From: Bacilli bacterium
GTDB lineage: Bacteria > Bacillota_I > Bacilli_A > RFN20 > CAG-826
NCBI GenBank assembly: GCA_017470115.1
Contig: JAFUEZ010000020.1
Span: 1-64,000, forward strand
DNA length: 64,000 nucleotides
Direction of reading: 5' to 3'
A program made the translations under genes and the position numbers. Under the pieces are notes generated by a model, which was not told the DNA's origin, did no database searches, and saw only the letters and a program-made list of their open reading frames with translations. Shown here one piece after another: positions 37,809 through 46,552 of this stretch. Position 1 is the stretch's first letter; every line of letters begins with the position of its first letter.

Positions 37809-39563
37809 ATGTTTAAAAAGGAAAATTTAGTAAAGTTACAAGAGACACTAAAAAAAGACAATCTTAAAGCATATCTTATTGTTACAAGTGATCCTCATAA
37901 CAGTGAATATATTGCCACATATTATAAATCATTTAGAGAATATTTCTGTCCATTTACAGGCTCAGCCGGCCAACTTTTAGTAACTCAAGATGCAGCTTAT
38001 CTTTTTACTGATGGTAGATATTGGATTCAAGCTGAAAATGAGCTTAAAGATAGTGGAGTCACATTAGTTAAAGTAGGAGATAAAGATGTCCCTACACTTG
38101 ATAAATTTATTAGGAAAAACGAACTTACTCCTTTAGGATGTGATTTATCAATGGTGACAAGAGATTTTCTTGAAACATTGAGAAAGAAAAACGTTAATCT
38201 TGTTGATAAAGATTATGGTTATTTAATTGAAAATAGACCATCATTATCGGAAGAAAAGGTTTGGAAACTAAGAGAGGATTTATATACACTAACATATCAA
38301 GAAAAGATTGACAGAATCATTAAAGAACTTGATAAAAAAGGAGTAGAAGCATGCTTAATTACTCCTCTTGATGAAGTAGCTTATGTTCTTAATTTAAGAG
38401 GAAATGATATTCCATGTAATCCAGTTTTTTATGCATATTTATATATTTCTAAAAATAATGGGAATCATTTATTTATAAATAAAAAGAAGATAGATTTTGA
38501 ACTTGAAGGCATTAAAATTCACGAATATGATGAGATTTTTTCTTTCATGAAAAAATATAGAGATATTAAGACTTTAGTTGATTCTTCAAGAGTAAACGCA
38601 AGAGTATTTCATCTAATTTATAGTGCTGTAAGAGGCAAAAATCCAAGTTACTTAATGAAAGCAATTAAAGATGAAGCCGAGATAGAAAATACAAAACGAA
38701 TCCAGGCTATTGATGGCTTAGCTCTTGTTAAATTTAAGAAATATTTAAGAGAAAATTTATCGAAGAATTTAACTGAATTTGACTATGCTACCAAACTAGA
38801 AGAATTTAGAAGAGAAAGCAAGGAATTATTCGAACTTTCTTTTGATACAATTGCAGCGGTAGGTAGTAATGGTGCTCAAATGCATTATGAGCCAACAAAA
38901 GAAAAAAGCTCGATTGTTAACGATAAAAATATAGAATTACTCGTTGATAGTGGTGGTCAATATTATGGTGGCACAACGGATACAACAAGAACGTTTTTAA
39001 TTGGAAAACCAACAGAAGAATTTAAACACGATTATACCTTAACTTTAAAAGCTGTAATTGCTGTTAGTGATGCTGTTTTTATTGATGGAAGCGATGGTCA
39101 TACACTCGATATAAAAGCACGTGAATTCATGTGGAAAGAAGGCATGGATTATAAGTGTGGAACAGGTCATGGTGTTGGCTATATGCTTAATGTTCATGAA
39201 GGGCCTAATGGATTAAGATATAAAAAAGTTCCAGAACGTGACGATCAAAGCCCAATTGTTCCTGGTATGATTACAACAATTGAACCTGGGGTTTATAAAG
39301 AAGGAAAATATGGAATAAGAATTGAAAACAATTTACTTTGTGTTCCTGCTTTTGAAACAGATATGGGAGTATTTTACAAATTTGAAACAATTACTTATGT
39401 ACCAATTGATGTAGAAGCATTAAATTTAAACGAACTGACTGATCAAGAGATTGAGTGGCTAAATAATTATCATGATGAGGTTTATAAAAAATTAGCTCCT
39501 TTAACAAAAGATAAGGAGCTACTCGATTTCTTAAGAAATCAAACACGTAAAATTTTCAGATAA
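37809..39563 (+). CDS. Xaa-Pro aminopeptidase (M24B, long three-domain form)
   Basis: This is a 584-residue cytosolic metallo-aminopeptidase that releases an N-terminal residue preceding proline. It has two creatinase-like N-terminal domains (FTDGRYWIQAENEL near 78) and the C-terminal pita-bread domain. Metal-ligand motifs are seen: VDSGGQYYGGTTDTTRTF (two Asp), GTGHGVGY (His), TIEPGVY (Glu) and GIRIENN (Glu). The length fits the aminopeptidase P1 type with a C-terminal extension. AAAGGGAG lies before the start. It fits the peptide diet implied by the Opp systems. Confidence 0.93.
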   Translation: MFKKENLVKLQETLKKDNLKAYLIVTSDPHNSEYIATYYKSFREYFCPFTGSAGQLLVTQDAAYLFTDGRYWIQAENELKDSGVTLVKVGDKDVPTLDKFIRKNELTPLGCDLSMVTRDFLETLRKKNVNLVDKDYGYLIENRPSLSEEKVWKLREDLYTLTYQEKIDRIIKELDKKGVEACLITPLDEVAYVLNLRGNDIPCNPVFYAYLYISKNNGNHLFINKKKIDFELEGIKIHEYDEIFSFMKKYRDIKTLVDSSRVNARVFHLIYSAVRGKNPSYLMKAIKDEAEIENTKRIQAIDGLALVKFKKYLRENLSKNLTEFDYATKLEEFRRESKELFELSFDTIAAVGSNGAQMHYEPTKEKSSIVNDKNIELLVDSGGQYYGGTTDTTRTFLIGKPTEEFKHDYTLTLKAVIAVSDAVFIDGSDGHTLDIKAREFMWKEGMDYKCGTGHGVGYMLNVHEGPNGLRYKKVPERDDQSPIVPGMITTIEPGVYKEGKYGIRIENNLLCVPAFETDMGVFYKFETITYVPIDVEALNLNELTDQEIEWLNNYHDEVYKKLAPLTKDKELLDFLRNQTRKIFR

Positions 39564-39565
39564 TT

Positions 39566-40306
39566 TTATTCATCAAAATAATTTAGAGATTTGAAAATTT
39601 CTCCAATTTTACCTGAGATTTGCAGCTTTATTTTTCTATACACGTCTAATTTTTCTTTATTAATAATGAAAATATTATCTCCATAGAAATAGTTTATATA
39701 CATTGCTGCAGGATAAACTTTTAAGCTTGTTCCAGCGACAATTAATAAGTCAGCTTCTTGTAAGGCAATCATTGCTTTAGTTACAGTTCTTTCATCAAGA
39801 GGCTCTTCATAAAGTACAACATCAGGTTTGATCTCGCCTCCACAAATAGGGCATGTTGGTACGCCAGTGGAGTTTTTAACTATATTTACATCATATAATC
39901 TGCCACAACGTTCACAATAATTTCTATGAATGCTTCCATGCAATTCAATAACGTTTTTACTACCAGCCATTTGATGTAAGCCATCGATATTTTGTGTGAT
40001 TACAGTCACATTTTTTCCTTGCTTTTCTAACTTTGCTAAAAATTCATGAGCGTAATTTGGTTTTGCATCAGTGATCATAAATTCTCTATAAAAATCATAG
40101 AAAGTATCTGTATGAGCTCTAAAATATGAATGAGATAGCATAGTTTCATATGGCAAACCATATTTTGATTGAAGATTATAAAGTCCGTCTTTACTTCTAA
40201 AATCTTTAATGCCACTTTCAGTCGAAACTCCAGCACCACCAAAAAACACTATTCTCTTAGCGTTTTTAATAGCTTCTTTTAATTCAAATAGTTCTTCTTT
40301 ATTCAT
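39566..40306 (-). CDS. cobB: NAD-dependent protein deacylase (sirtuin)
   Basis: This 246-residue Sir2 protein has the NAD-binding GGAGVSTESGIKDFRS, TQNIDGLH, the catalytic His in IELHGS, and four zinc cysteines in CERCG and CPICGG. GTSLKVYPAA is also present. It removes acyl groups from lysines, using NAD. It converges on the aminopeptidase with 2 bases between the two stop codons and no terminator visible there. There is no Shine-Dalgarno; TAAAAT lies 11 bases before the ATG, so the mRNA may be nearly leaderless. Confidence 0.95.
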   Translation of the reverse strand: MNKEELFELKEAIKNAKRIVFFGGAGVSTESGIKDFRSKDGLYNLQSKYGLPYETMLSHSYFRAHTDTFYDFYREFMITDAKPNYAHEFLAKLEKQGKNVTVITQNIDGLHQMAGSKNVIELHGSIHRNYCERCGRLYDVNIVKNSTGVPTCPICGGEIKPDVVLYEEPLDERTVTKAMIALQEADLLIVAGTSLKVYPAAMYINYFYGDNIFIINKEKLDVYRKIKLQISGKIGEIFKSLNYFDE

Positions 40307-40363
40307 AATCTATATTTATTTTATCATTAAATATTAAAAAGAAATGTATTAAAATATTTCTAC

Positions 40364-40448
40364 GCGTGAGTGGCGTAATTAGTAAACGCACTAGCCTCAG
40401 AAACTAGTGGAGAAATCCGTGCAAGTGCAAGTCTTGTCTCACGCACCA
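40364..40448 (+). tRNA. tRNA-Leu (anticodon CAG), unusual D- and T-loops
   Basis: The acceptor GCGTGAG/CTCACGC is perfect, the discriminator is A, CCA is encoded, and a long variable arm (GGA-gaaa-TCC) marks a class II tRNA. The anticodon loop is CTCAGAA on CTAGC/ACTAG, with a C31-A39 mismatch. The D-loop reads TAATTAGTAAA, with A where G18 is expected. The T-loop reads TGCAAGT, with G where U55 is expected. The conserved G18-psi55 contact is therefore lost on both sides. It may be decaying, or adapted. The 3' end abuts the stop of the phosphatase gene on the other strand. Confidence 0.88.
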
Positions 40449-40877
40449 TTATTTATCAATATTTTTAATTATATATTTGATACAAGTTGTTAATTCGTTA
40501 ACAACTTTTTCAAAATTTCCTGTATACCAAGGATCTTCGATCTCTTTAATATGCGGAGTAAATTTAAAAATGGGCATTATTTTATTGCTTTCAGGAAACA
40601 TTCTTTTTAAATAATACAAATTGCTATTATCCATGTAGAAGATGTAATCAGCATTATTAAAATCATTTAGATTAATTTGCTCTGCATAGTGTCTTTCAAA
40701 GCGGATATTATGGCGATTTAATTCTCTTTTCATTGATGGATATATGTCATTTCCAATTTCTTCTCTAGATACAGCTCTTGAACACACATCAAAATCATTA
40801 GTTAAGCTTTTCATAATATATTCAGCTGCAACTGAACGACAAATATTTCCATGGCAAACAAAAATAATCTTTTTCAT
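40449..40877 (-). CDS. low-molecular-weight protein tyrosine phosphatase
   Basis: This 142-residue protein has the C-x5-R P-loop at Cys8-Arg14 (VCHGNICRS) and the general-acid loop DPWYTG. Both are diagnostic of the LMW-PTP/arsenate-reductase-like fold in its phosphatase form. The substrate is not known; in Firmicutes such enzymes act on tyrosine or arginine phosphate. No kinase lies beside it. No Shine-Dalgarno is seen; TATATT lies 11 bases before the ATG. Confidence 0.93.
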   Translation of the reverse strand: MKKIIFVCHGNICRSVAAEYIMKSLTNDFDVCSRAVSREEIGNDIYPSMKRELNRHNIRFERHYAEQINLNDFNNADYIFYMDNSNLYYLKRMFPESNKIMPIFKFTPHIKEIEDPWYTGNFEKVVNELTTCIKYIIKNIDK

Positions 40878-40954
40878 ATGTTATATATAATATAGGATAG
40901 ATATCTTAAAGAAAGCATAAAATAGCAAAATATTGAATTTATTGAGCAAATTTG

Positions 40955-41002
40955 TTGAATATTCTGATATTATTCTTATAATTACTATATACCTACTAGG
41001 TA
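40955..41002 (+). promoter_or_regulatory. cysK promoter with palindromic operator candidate
   Basis: TTGAAT (40955-40960) and TATAAT (40977-40982) are spaced by 16 bases. The palindrome TACCTA-C-TAGGTA (40990-41002) sits at the expected transcription start, before the AGGAG ribosome site. It is well placed to bind the Rrf2-family repressor encoded in the same operon. Confidence 0.6.
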
Positions 41003-41016
41003 AATAGGAGTTAAAT

Positions 41017-41946
41017 ATGAAAGTTTATAGACATATTGATGAATTAATCGGCAAAACACCACTCGTTGAACTATCAAATATTGAAAAAGAGTTAAATCTA
41101 GAAGCTATAATATACGCTAAGGTTGAATTTTTCAATCCTGCTGGTTCAGTTAAAGATAGAATTGCTTTAGCAATGATTGATGATTTAGAAGAAAGAGGAA
41201 TTTTAAAAGAAGGATCAACAATTATCGAACCTACTTCAGGAAATACGGGAATTGGCTTATCTTCAGTAGCAGCAGCTCGTGGATATAGAGCAATTATTGT
41301 AATGCCAGAAACTATGTCAATTGAAAGACGTAAATTAATGAAAGCTTATGGAGCTGAGATTGTTTTAAGTGAAGGCGCTAAGGGAATGAAAGGTGCAATA
41401 GCAAAAGCAGAAGAACTTAATAAAGAAATTCCAAATTCAATTATTCCTGGTCAATTTGTTAATCCAGTAAATCCATTTACACATAAAGTTAAGACAGGAC
41501 CAGAAATTTATGAAGATTTAGATGGCAAAGTTGATATTTTTGTTGCTGGTGTTGGAACTGGTGGCACTATAAGTGGAGTAGGGAATTTCTTAAAATCAAA
41601 ATTACCAAATATAAAAATAGTAGCAGTAGAACCAGCTTCATCTCCAGTTTTATCAAAAGGAGTAGCTGGACCACATAAAATCCAAGGAATTGGTGCTGGA
41701 TTTGTTCCTAAAACACTTGATACTTCAATTTATGATGAAGTTATTGCTGTTGAAAATGAAGATGCCTTTAAATTTGGTAGAATGATTGGCAAAAAAGAGG
41801 GATTCTTGGTTGGAATTTCTTCTGGAGCAGCTACTTATGCAGCTGTTGAACTCGCTAAACGTCCAGAAAATAAAGGCAAAAACATTGTCGTTTTACTCCC
41901 AGATACTGGTGAAAGATACTTATCAACAGCACTTTTTGAAGAATAG
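41017..41946 (+). CDS. cysK: cysteine synthase A (O-acetylserine sulfhydrylase)
   Basis: CysK makes L-cysteine from O-acetylserine and sulfide, using PLP. The 309-residue length is normal. The PLP lysine is Lys46 in NPAGSVKDR. Substrate and phosphate loops are seen in PTSGNTGIGL and GVGTGGTISG, and the C-terminal part has LLPDTGERYLST. It heads a three-gene operon with a pyridoxal kinase and an Rrf2 regulator. In Bacillus and Staphylococcus, CysK is also the partner of the Rrf2 repressor CymR, which makes this grouping meaningful. Confidence 0.96.
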   Translation: MKVYRHIDELIGKTPLVELSNIEKELNLEAIIYAKVEFFNPAGSVKDRIALAMIDDLEERGILKEGSTIIEPTSGNTGIGLSSVAAARGYRAIIVMPETMSIERRKLMKAYGAEIVLSEGAKGMKGAIAKAEELNKEIPNSIIPGQFVNPVNPFTHKVKTGPEIYEDLDGKVDIFVAGVGTGGTISGVGNFLKSKLPNIKIVAVEPASSPVLSKGVAGPHKIQGIGAGFVPKTLDTSIYDEVIAVENEDAFKFGRMIGKKEGFLVGISSGAATYAAVELAKRPENKGKNIVVLLPDTGERYLSTALFEE

Positions 41947-41947
41947 T

Positions 41948-42772
41948 ATGTATAGAAAAATTTTAACAATCCAAGATATTTCTTGTGTTGGTCAATGCTC
42001 TTTAACTGTAGCTTTACCAATTCTTTCTGCTGCAGGAAATGAAACTGTAATTTTACCTTCAGCATTGCTTTCAACTCATACAATGGGATTTAATAAATTC
42101 ACATGTTTAGATTTAACTAATGAGATGGAAAAAATCATTAATCATTGGAAAGAAGAAAATGTTAAGTTTGATGCTTTTTATACTGGATATTTAGGCAATG
42201 ATGGACAAGTAGAAGCCGCTTTAAAAGCAGTGCCATTGCTTAAAGAAAACGCTATTAAAATCATCGATCCAGCAATGGCAGATTTTGGTGTTTTATATCC
42301 TGCATTTGATTTAGATTATGTTGAAAAAATCAAAAAAATATGCGAGATTGGCGAGGTTATTCTTCCAAATATAACGGAAGCGTGTTTTTTAACGGGTTTA
42401 AAATATCAAGAAAAACATGATGAAAAATATATTTTAAATCTATTATATTCTTTAAGAAATTTAGGTTATAAAAAGATCGTTTTAAAAGGTGCGAACTTGT
42501 CAAAAGATAAAATTCGAATCTATATTTACGATAAAGAAATTTCATATTATGAACACGAGAAAATAGATAAATCTTTCCATGGAACTGGTGACGTTTTTGC
42601 TTCTTCATTTGTCGCTAAATATTTAGAGACAGAAGACTTATATTTATCAACAAAATTTGCAGGTGATTTCACTTTAAAGGCTATCAAAGAAACTTTAGAT
42701 GATCCTGAACATTGGTATGGAGTCAAATTTGAAAAGTGTTTAAATTTATTAACTGAAGGGGCAAAAAAATGA
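41948..42772 (+). CDS. pyridoxal/pyridoxamine kinase
   Basis: This 274-residue ribokinase-fold enzyme phosphorylates B6 vitamers to yield PLP or its precursors. The N-terminus ILTIQDISCVGQCSLTVALP, the motif LPNITEACFLTG and the C-terminal anion hole FHGTGDVFASSFVAKY mark the PdxY/pyridoxamine-kinase group. The start is one base after the cysK stop. It ends in an ATGA overlap with the next gene. It would feed the cofactor of CysK. Confidence 0.9.
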   Translation: MYRKILTIQDISCVGQCSLTVALPILSAAGNETVILPSALLSTHTMGFNKFTCLDLTNEMEKIINHWKEENVKFDAFYTGYLGNDGQVEAALKAVPLLKENAIKIIDPAMADFGVLYPAFDLDYVEKIKKICEIGEVILPNITEACFLTGLKYQEKHDEKYILNLLYSLRNLGYKKIVLKGANLSKDKIRIYIYDKEISYYEHEKIDKSFHGTGDVFASSFVAKYLETEDLYLSTKFAGDFTLKAIKETLDDPEHWYGVKFEKCLNLLTEGAKK

Positions 42773-43185
42773 TTTCATCACGTTCAAAAAACGCTTTAAA
42801 AGTTTTGATTTATCTTTCAGAAAAGGATAAAGAAGAATACATTTCTCTCAAAGAAATTAGTGATATTAATAATATTTCTTTAAAGTATTTAGAGCAAATT
42901 ATGCCTAAATTAGTAAGGGCAAAATTTGTAGATGCTAAATTAGGAAAATCAGGTGGTTATCGACTTTTAAAGAATGCAAACGACATAAAAGTTTGGGATA
43001 TATTCTTACTTTATGATGAAGATGTTTATGTAGTTACTGAATTAAAAGAAAATGATTCAAAAGCAAATCTTGGCAAAACTATGAAGATGTGGGAAGAGTT
43101 CTTCAAAAAAGAAAAAGAATATTTCTCTAATATATCTATTAAAGATTTATCTGAAGAAGAATACGTATTAGATTTTGTAATTTAA
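42769..43185 (+). CDS. Rrf2 family transcriptional regulator (CymR-like)
   Basis: This 138-residue protein has the Rrf2 winged helix (SRSKNALKVLIYLSE, then ISLKYLEQIMPKLVRAKFV, and the wing GKSGGYRL). It has no cysteine at all, so it cannot carry an iron-sulfur cluster as IscR or NsrR do. This leaves a CymR-type mechanism, sensing cysteine status through CysK, as the best guess. It is translationally coupled to the kinase gene by ATGA. Confidence 0.88.
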   Translation: MISSRSKNALKVLIYLSEKDKEEYISLKEISDINNISLKYLEQIMPKLVRAKFVDAKLGKSGGYRLLKNANDIKVWDIFLLYDEDVYVVTELKENDSKANLGKTMKMWEEFFKKEKEYFSNISIKDLSEEEYVLDFVI

Positions 43186-43210
43186 AAGGCAAGTTCAATC
43201 TTGCCTTTTA
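43183..43210. terminator. Shared terminator between convergent genes
   Basis: TAAAAGGCAAG-ttcaat-CTTGCCTTTTA is an 11-bp stem that is A/T-flanked on both sides. It serves the Rrf2 gene and the convergent binding-protein gene. Confidence 0.85.
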
Positions 43211-44677
43211 ATTGTTTTTTATGTAACTTTCTGCGTCGCTCACATAAAAATTAAATAATTCATCAATTTCTTCATCTAAGTTTTCGCTATTTAAACAATC
43301 TTTAATTAATAAACCAACATTAGTTCTAACATTTGATGAACCTCTAAAAACAGGAGTGTTAAATGTATCATCTCTAACTTCAGAGATTTTGTTTAAATTG
43401 TTAGCTGTAGCAAGCTTTAATAAATCTGAGCTATCAGTAACGCTTTTTGCAGCAATATATTCTTCAGTTTTATAAGAACTTTTTCTAACTCCCATATATC
43501 CGGTTTTTAAAGCCCGTGAAGAAGAATTCGTTTCGTTTGTGAAATGTTTCCATAACAAGAATGAAGCGGTAGCTCTATTTTCATCATTATGATCTAATAT
43601 GCATAATGAAGGACCTTGATTTATAGCAGAATAATCATGATTTTTTGCATGAGGAATTCTAGCAACACCAATCTTAAATGGATTATTTTTATTGTAATTA
43701 TATGAAAGTCCAGCTGTTGAAGAGATGGTAAATAATGCTTTTTTATCAGTGAATGTATATGAAACATAATTGCCTTTGTTGCTGCCACGAGTTAAAAGAT
43801 ATTTATTATCTTTTGCTGCTTTTAAGGTTTTCATAAGGTTTTTCATGTTTTCATTATTAAAGTCGATTTTGCCTTTTGAAGTAGAATCAATAGATGTATA
43901 TCCATATTGATATTGATTAGCAAGTGTGATGAAAAAATTCTCATCACTATCGTAAGTAAAGATTGCACTCGTATCTGAATCAACATAAATTTTATGAGAG
44001 CTATCTTGGGCATCGTTATAAGCTTTAATCGCAGGGCAAAGTTCATCAAATAGTTCTTCCCAAGTTAGGTTATCTAAGTAAGTTGCATCAAGTGGTTTTC
44101 CTTCATTAAGCGAAGGATTAACGCTTGAAAGATTTAACCCAATCAAAGCATCAGCATTGTAATATAAAAGTTCGGTTGATTTACAAAATGGTAAAGAATA
44201 TGTTCCTTCTTTTTGGTATCTTCTTCCTTCTTCGATAAAAGAAGCAATATAATCTTCTATTTCCTCATCACTTAATCCATATTCTTTATTATTTACTAGA
44301 GGATCTACATTAACTGCTTTATCTTGACCAATATATTTAATGACGTTATCAGGATAACATTGAACTAAATCTGGATAATCTTCTTTAAAAAACCCTGCAA
44401 CAACATATTTTTCAAGCATGTTATAGTTGCCACTTCCTAAAGGATTGTATAGATTTACTTTTACATTTGGCTCTTTTTCTTCAAAAGAAGTTATCATTTT
44501 AGTAAGTTCATCATGATATCCAGAATCTGACATGCTTAAAAAATTAATGGTTGTTTTCTCTTTAATAATGCAATTAACGTTTTCATCACCATCAGTATTT
44601 TCGTTATTATCAGTAGGGCTTTGGCAGCCACTTAATAATAAGGGAACTAAAAGAAATATATTTTTATATATTTTCAT
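43208..44677 (-). CDS. extracellular solute-binding lipoprotein, family 1 (orphan)
   Basis: This 489-residue lipoprotein (Cys18, LLLSGCQ) resembles family-1, UgpB/MalE-like carbohydrate-binding proteins (TINFLSMSDSGYHDELTKMI, YPDLVQCYPDN, STELLYYNADAL). There are no permease or ATPase genes beside it. It is divergent from an HD-GYP sensor gene with only 56 bases between the starts, so a sensing role is possible. It lacks a Shine-Dalgarno; TAAAAT lies 8 bases before the ATG. Confidence 0.88.
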   Translation of the reverse strand: MKIYKNIFLLVPLLLSGCQSPTDNNENTDGDENVNCIIKEKTTINFLSMSDSGYHDELTKMITSFEEKEPNVKVNLYNPLGSGNYNMLEKYVVAGFFKEDYPDLVQCYPDNVIKYIGQDKAVNVDPLVNNKEYGLSDEEIEDYIASFIEEGRRYQKEGTYSLPFCKSTELLYYNADALIGLNLSSVNPSLNEGKPLDATYLDNLTWEELFDELCPAIKAYNDAQDSSHKIYVDSDTSAIFTYDSDENFFITLANQYQYGYTSIDSTSKGKIDFNNENMKNLMKTLKAAKDNKYLLTRGSNKGNYVSYTFTDKKALFTISSTAGLSYNYNKNNPFKIGVARIPHAKNHDYSAINQGPSLCILDHNDENRATASFLLWKHFTNETNSSSRALKTGYMGVRKSSYKTEEYIAAKSVTDSSDLLKLATANNLNKISEVRDDTFNTPVFRGSSNVRTNVGLLIKDCLNSENLDEEIDELFNFYVSDAESYIKNN

Positions 44678-44733
44678 ACTAAATCATTTTATCATTTTGC
44701 CTTTTAATTTGATAGAATATAAATGTTTTAAAT

Positions 44734-46518
44734 ATGAAAAAGAAAATGCGTTTTACAATTAGAGCAAAATTGATGATATTGAGCTCAATTACAATTGCTG
44801 TAGCTGTTATGAGTTTAGCTATCTTTTTAACTATTTCTTTTGATCAATCAGCATATGAAAGCGCTAGTCAAACATTACAAAATACTTCATCAAACGCATT
44901 TTTAGCTCTTGAAAATTCAATTAGTAGTGTTGAAACATCAATGAACTTACTTGCAAATCAAATTGGTTACAATGTCGATTTTGCAAATTCGATTACAACG
45001 ATTAGTGAAGATCAAAATTCATATGAAACAATAATTGAATCTCTTCAAGGAAAAGATAAATCTGGAGATGGATCTACAATTATTGGTGCAATGGATTATT
45101 TAATTGTTTCTGATCCTGATATTGAAAGCGCAACAATGTATTCACAATATGTTCATGAAGACATTTTGGAAAGATTAAAACCGGTTAACGAAAGTAAAAT
45201 CGCTTATACTGCAGAAAGATTTGCTGAGCTTAAAAAGCATCCAGGAAAATCGATGTGGTTTTTTACTGAAAACGGAAAAGAAGAATATCTTTATGTTTGG
45301 AAAGCATTAGTAAATTATGGCGTAAGAGATAACTACGACATGGAAGTTGTCGGATACATTGAATACGGATTTAATAGAAAATCATTTCTTTCATGCATTT
45401 CTGATACAAAATATGAAAATGAAGGAATGGCACTTTTTGATGAATCAGGAAAAAATATTCTTCTTTTAGAAAGCGGAGATAAAAATGCTGATGAAGCGTT
45501 TATTAAAGATTATTCTTCGTTAAATAAAGAAGTAGAACGTAAATCAAATTATACAGTTTGTAAGAATAAACTCGATTCTAAAAATCGGGAATATTATACA
45601 TATATTAATCACAATGCTTTATCAGAAATGAGAACGAAAAATGCGATTACTACTGCAATTATTATCACGATAGCAGTTGTTTCAGCTACTCTAATTTCTT
45701 TCCTTTTATCAGCTGGAGAAATTAAACGTATCAAAGAAACTTCTAAAGCGGCACTAGCGATTAGTGATGGAGATTATAGTGTCAGAGTTAAAGTAAAAGG
45801 AAATGATGAATTAACAGATCAAACTAACGCAATGAATTTAATGGCTGGTAACATTGAATCTTTGATTTCTGAACTTAAAGATTTAAATAAAATGTTGGTT
45901 TTGCAATCCGATTTATTGACAGAGAATTTTGCAACTGTTGTTTCAAATAAATCAGGTGAATCAGGATATCACGTTAGACGTGTTGCCACTTATAGTGAAA
46001 TTTTAGCTAGAACTTTAGGTTTTAGCGAAGATAAAGTACATTCTATTAAAGTTGCTGCAACGCTTCATGATATTGGTAAGATTATGATTGCTGATTCAGT
46101 GCTTCATAAACCTGGAAGATTTACTGATGAAGAGCGTGAAATTATGCAACATCACGTTGATTATGGTGCTCAAATTTTAGCTAACGTTCCTGGTGAAATT
46201 ATGGAAATGGGTAAAAAAATTGCCTTATATCACCATGAAAGATGGGATGGTAATGGATATATTTATCATCTAAAAGGAGATGAAATTCCTATTGAAGCTC
46301 AAATTTGTTCAGTTGCAGATGTTTTTGATGCACTTATTTCTAGACGTTGTTATAAAGAACCTTGGAACATTAATCAAGCTTATGATGAAATTGTAAAAAA
46401 TAGTGGAACGCAATTCTCTCCTAGAGTAGTAGATGCTTTCATTAAATCATATAAAGAAATTGAAGAAGTTGCTTTAATGTATCTTGAAAAAGAAAAAGAA
46501 GCTGAAGCAGCGCACTAA
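44734..46518 (+). CDS. HD-GYP domain membrane sensor (probable c-di-GMP phosphodiesterase)
   Basis: This 594-residue protein has TM1 (about 12-32), an extracellular sensor of about 270 residues, TM2 (about 305-327) and a HAMP-like region (about 328-390). The C-terminal HD-GYP domain has HD at 445-446 (LHDIGKI) and HHERWDGNGYIYHLKGDEIP, so the GYP signature reads GYI. The other metal residues look intact (QHHVDYG, SVADVFDAL). It likely degrades c-di-GMP, with activity set by an external signal. No Shine-Dalgarno is seen and TATAAA lies 10 bases before the ATG. Confidence 0.9.
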   Translation: MKKKMRFTIRAKLMILSSITIAVAVMSLAIFLTISFDQSAYESASQTLQNTSSNAFLALENSISSVETSMNLLANQIGYNVDFANSITTISEDQNSYETIIESLQGKDKSGDGSTIIGAMDYLIVSDPDIESATMYSQYVHEDILERLKPVNESKIAYTAERFAELKKHPGKSMWFFTENGKEEYLYVWKALVNYGVRDNYDMEVVGYIEYGFNRKSFLSCISDTKYENEGMALFDESGKNILLLESGDKNADEAFIKDYSSLNKEVERKSNYTVCKNKLDSKNREYYTYINHNALSEMRTKNAITTAIIITIAVVSATLISFLLSAGEIKRIKETSKAALAISDGDYSVRVKVKGNDELTDQTNAMNLMAGNIESLISELKDLNKMLVLQSDLLTENFATVVSNKSGESGYHVRRVATYSEILARTLGFSEDKVHSIKVAATLHDIGKIMIADSVLHKPGRFTDEEREIMQHHVDYGAQILANVPGEIMEMGKKIALYHHERWDGNGYIYHLKGDEIPIEAQICSVADVFDALISRRCYKEPWNINQAYDEIVKNSGTQFSPRVVDAFIKSYKEIEEVALMYLEKEKEAEAAH

Positions 46519-46526
46519 TTATTTAT

Positions 46527-46552
46527 AAAAAAAAGATAGATTTTACTCTATC
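46527..46552 (-). terminator. Terminator of the GGDEF gene
   Basis: On the minus strand GATAGA-gtaaaa-TCTATC is followed by eight T. It overlaps the stop codon of the GGDEF gene and also separates it from the convergent HD-GYP gene. Confidence 0.85.

Noticed and set aside
41786-41947. Longer N-terminus for the pyridoxal kinase
   Set aside because: It would lie wholly within the end of cysK. The family's N-terminus (ILTIQDISCVG) begins right after ATG 41948.
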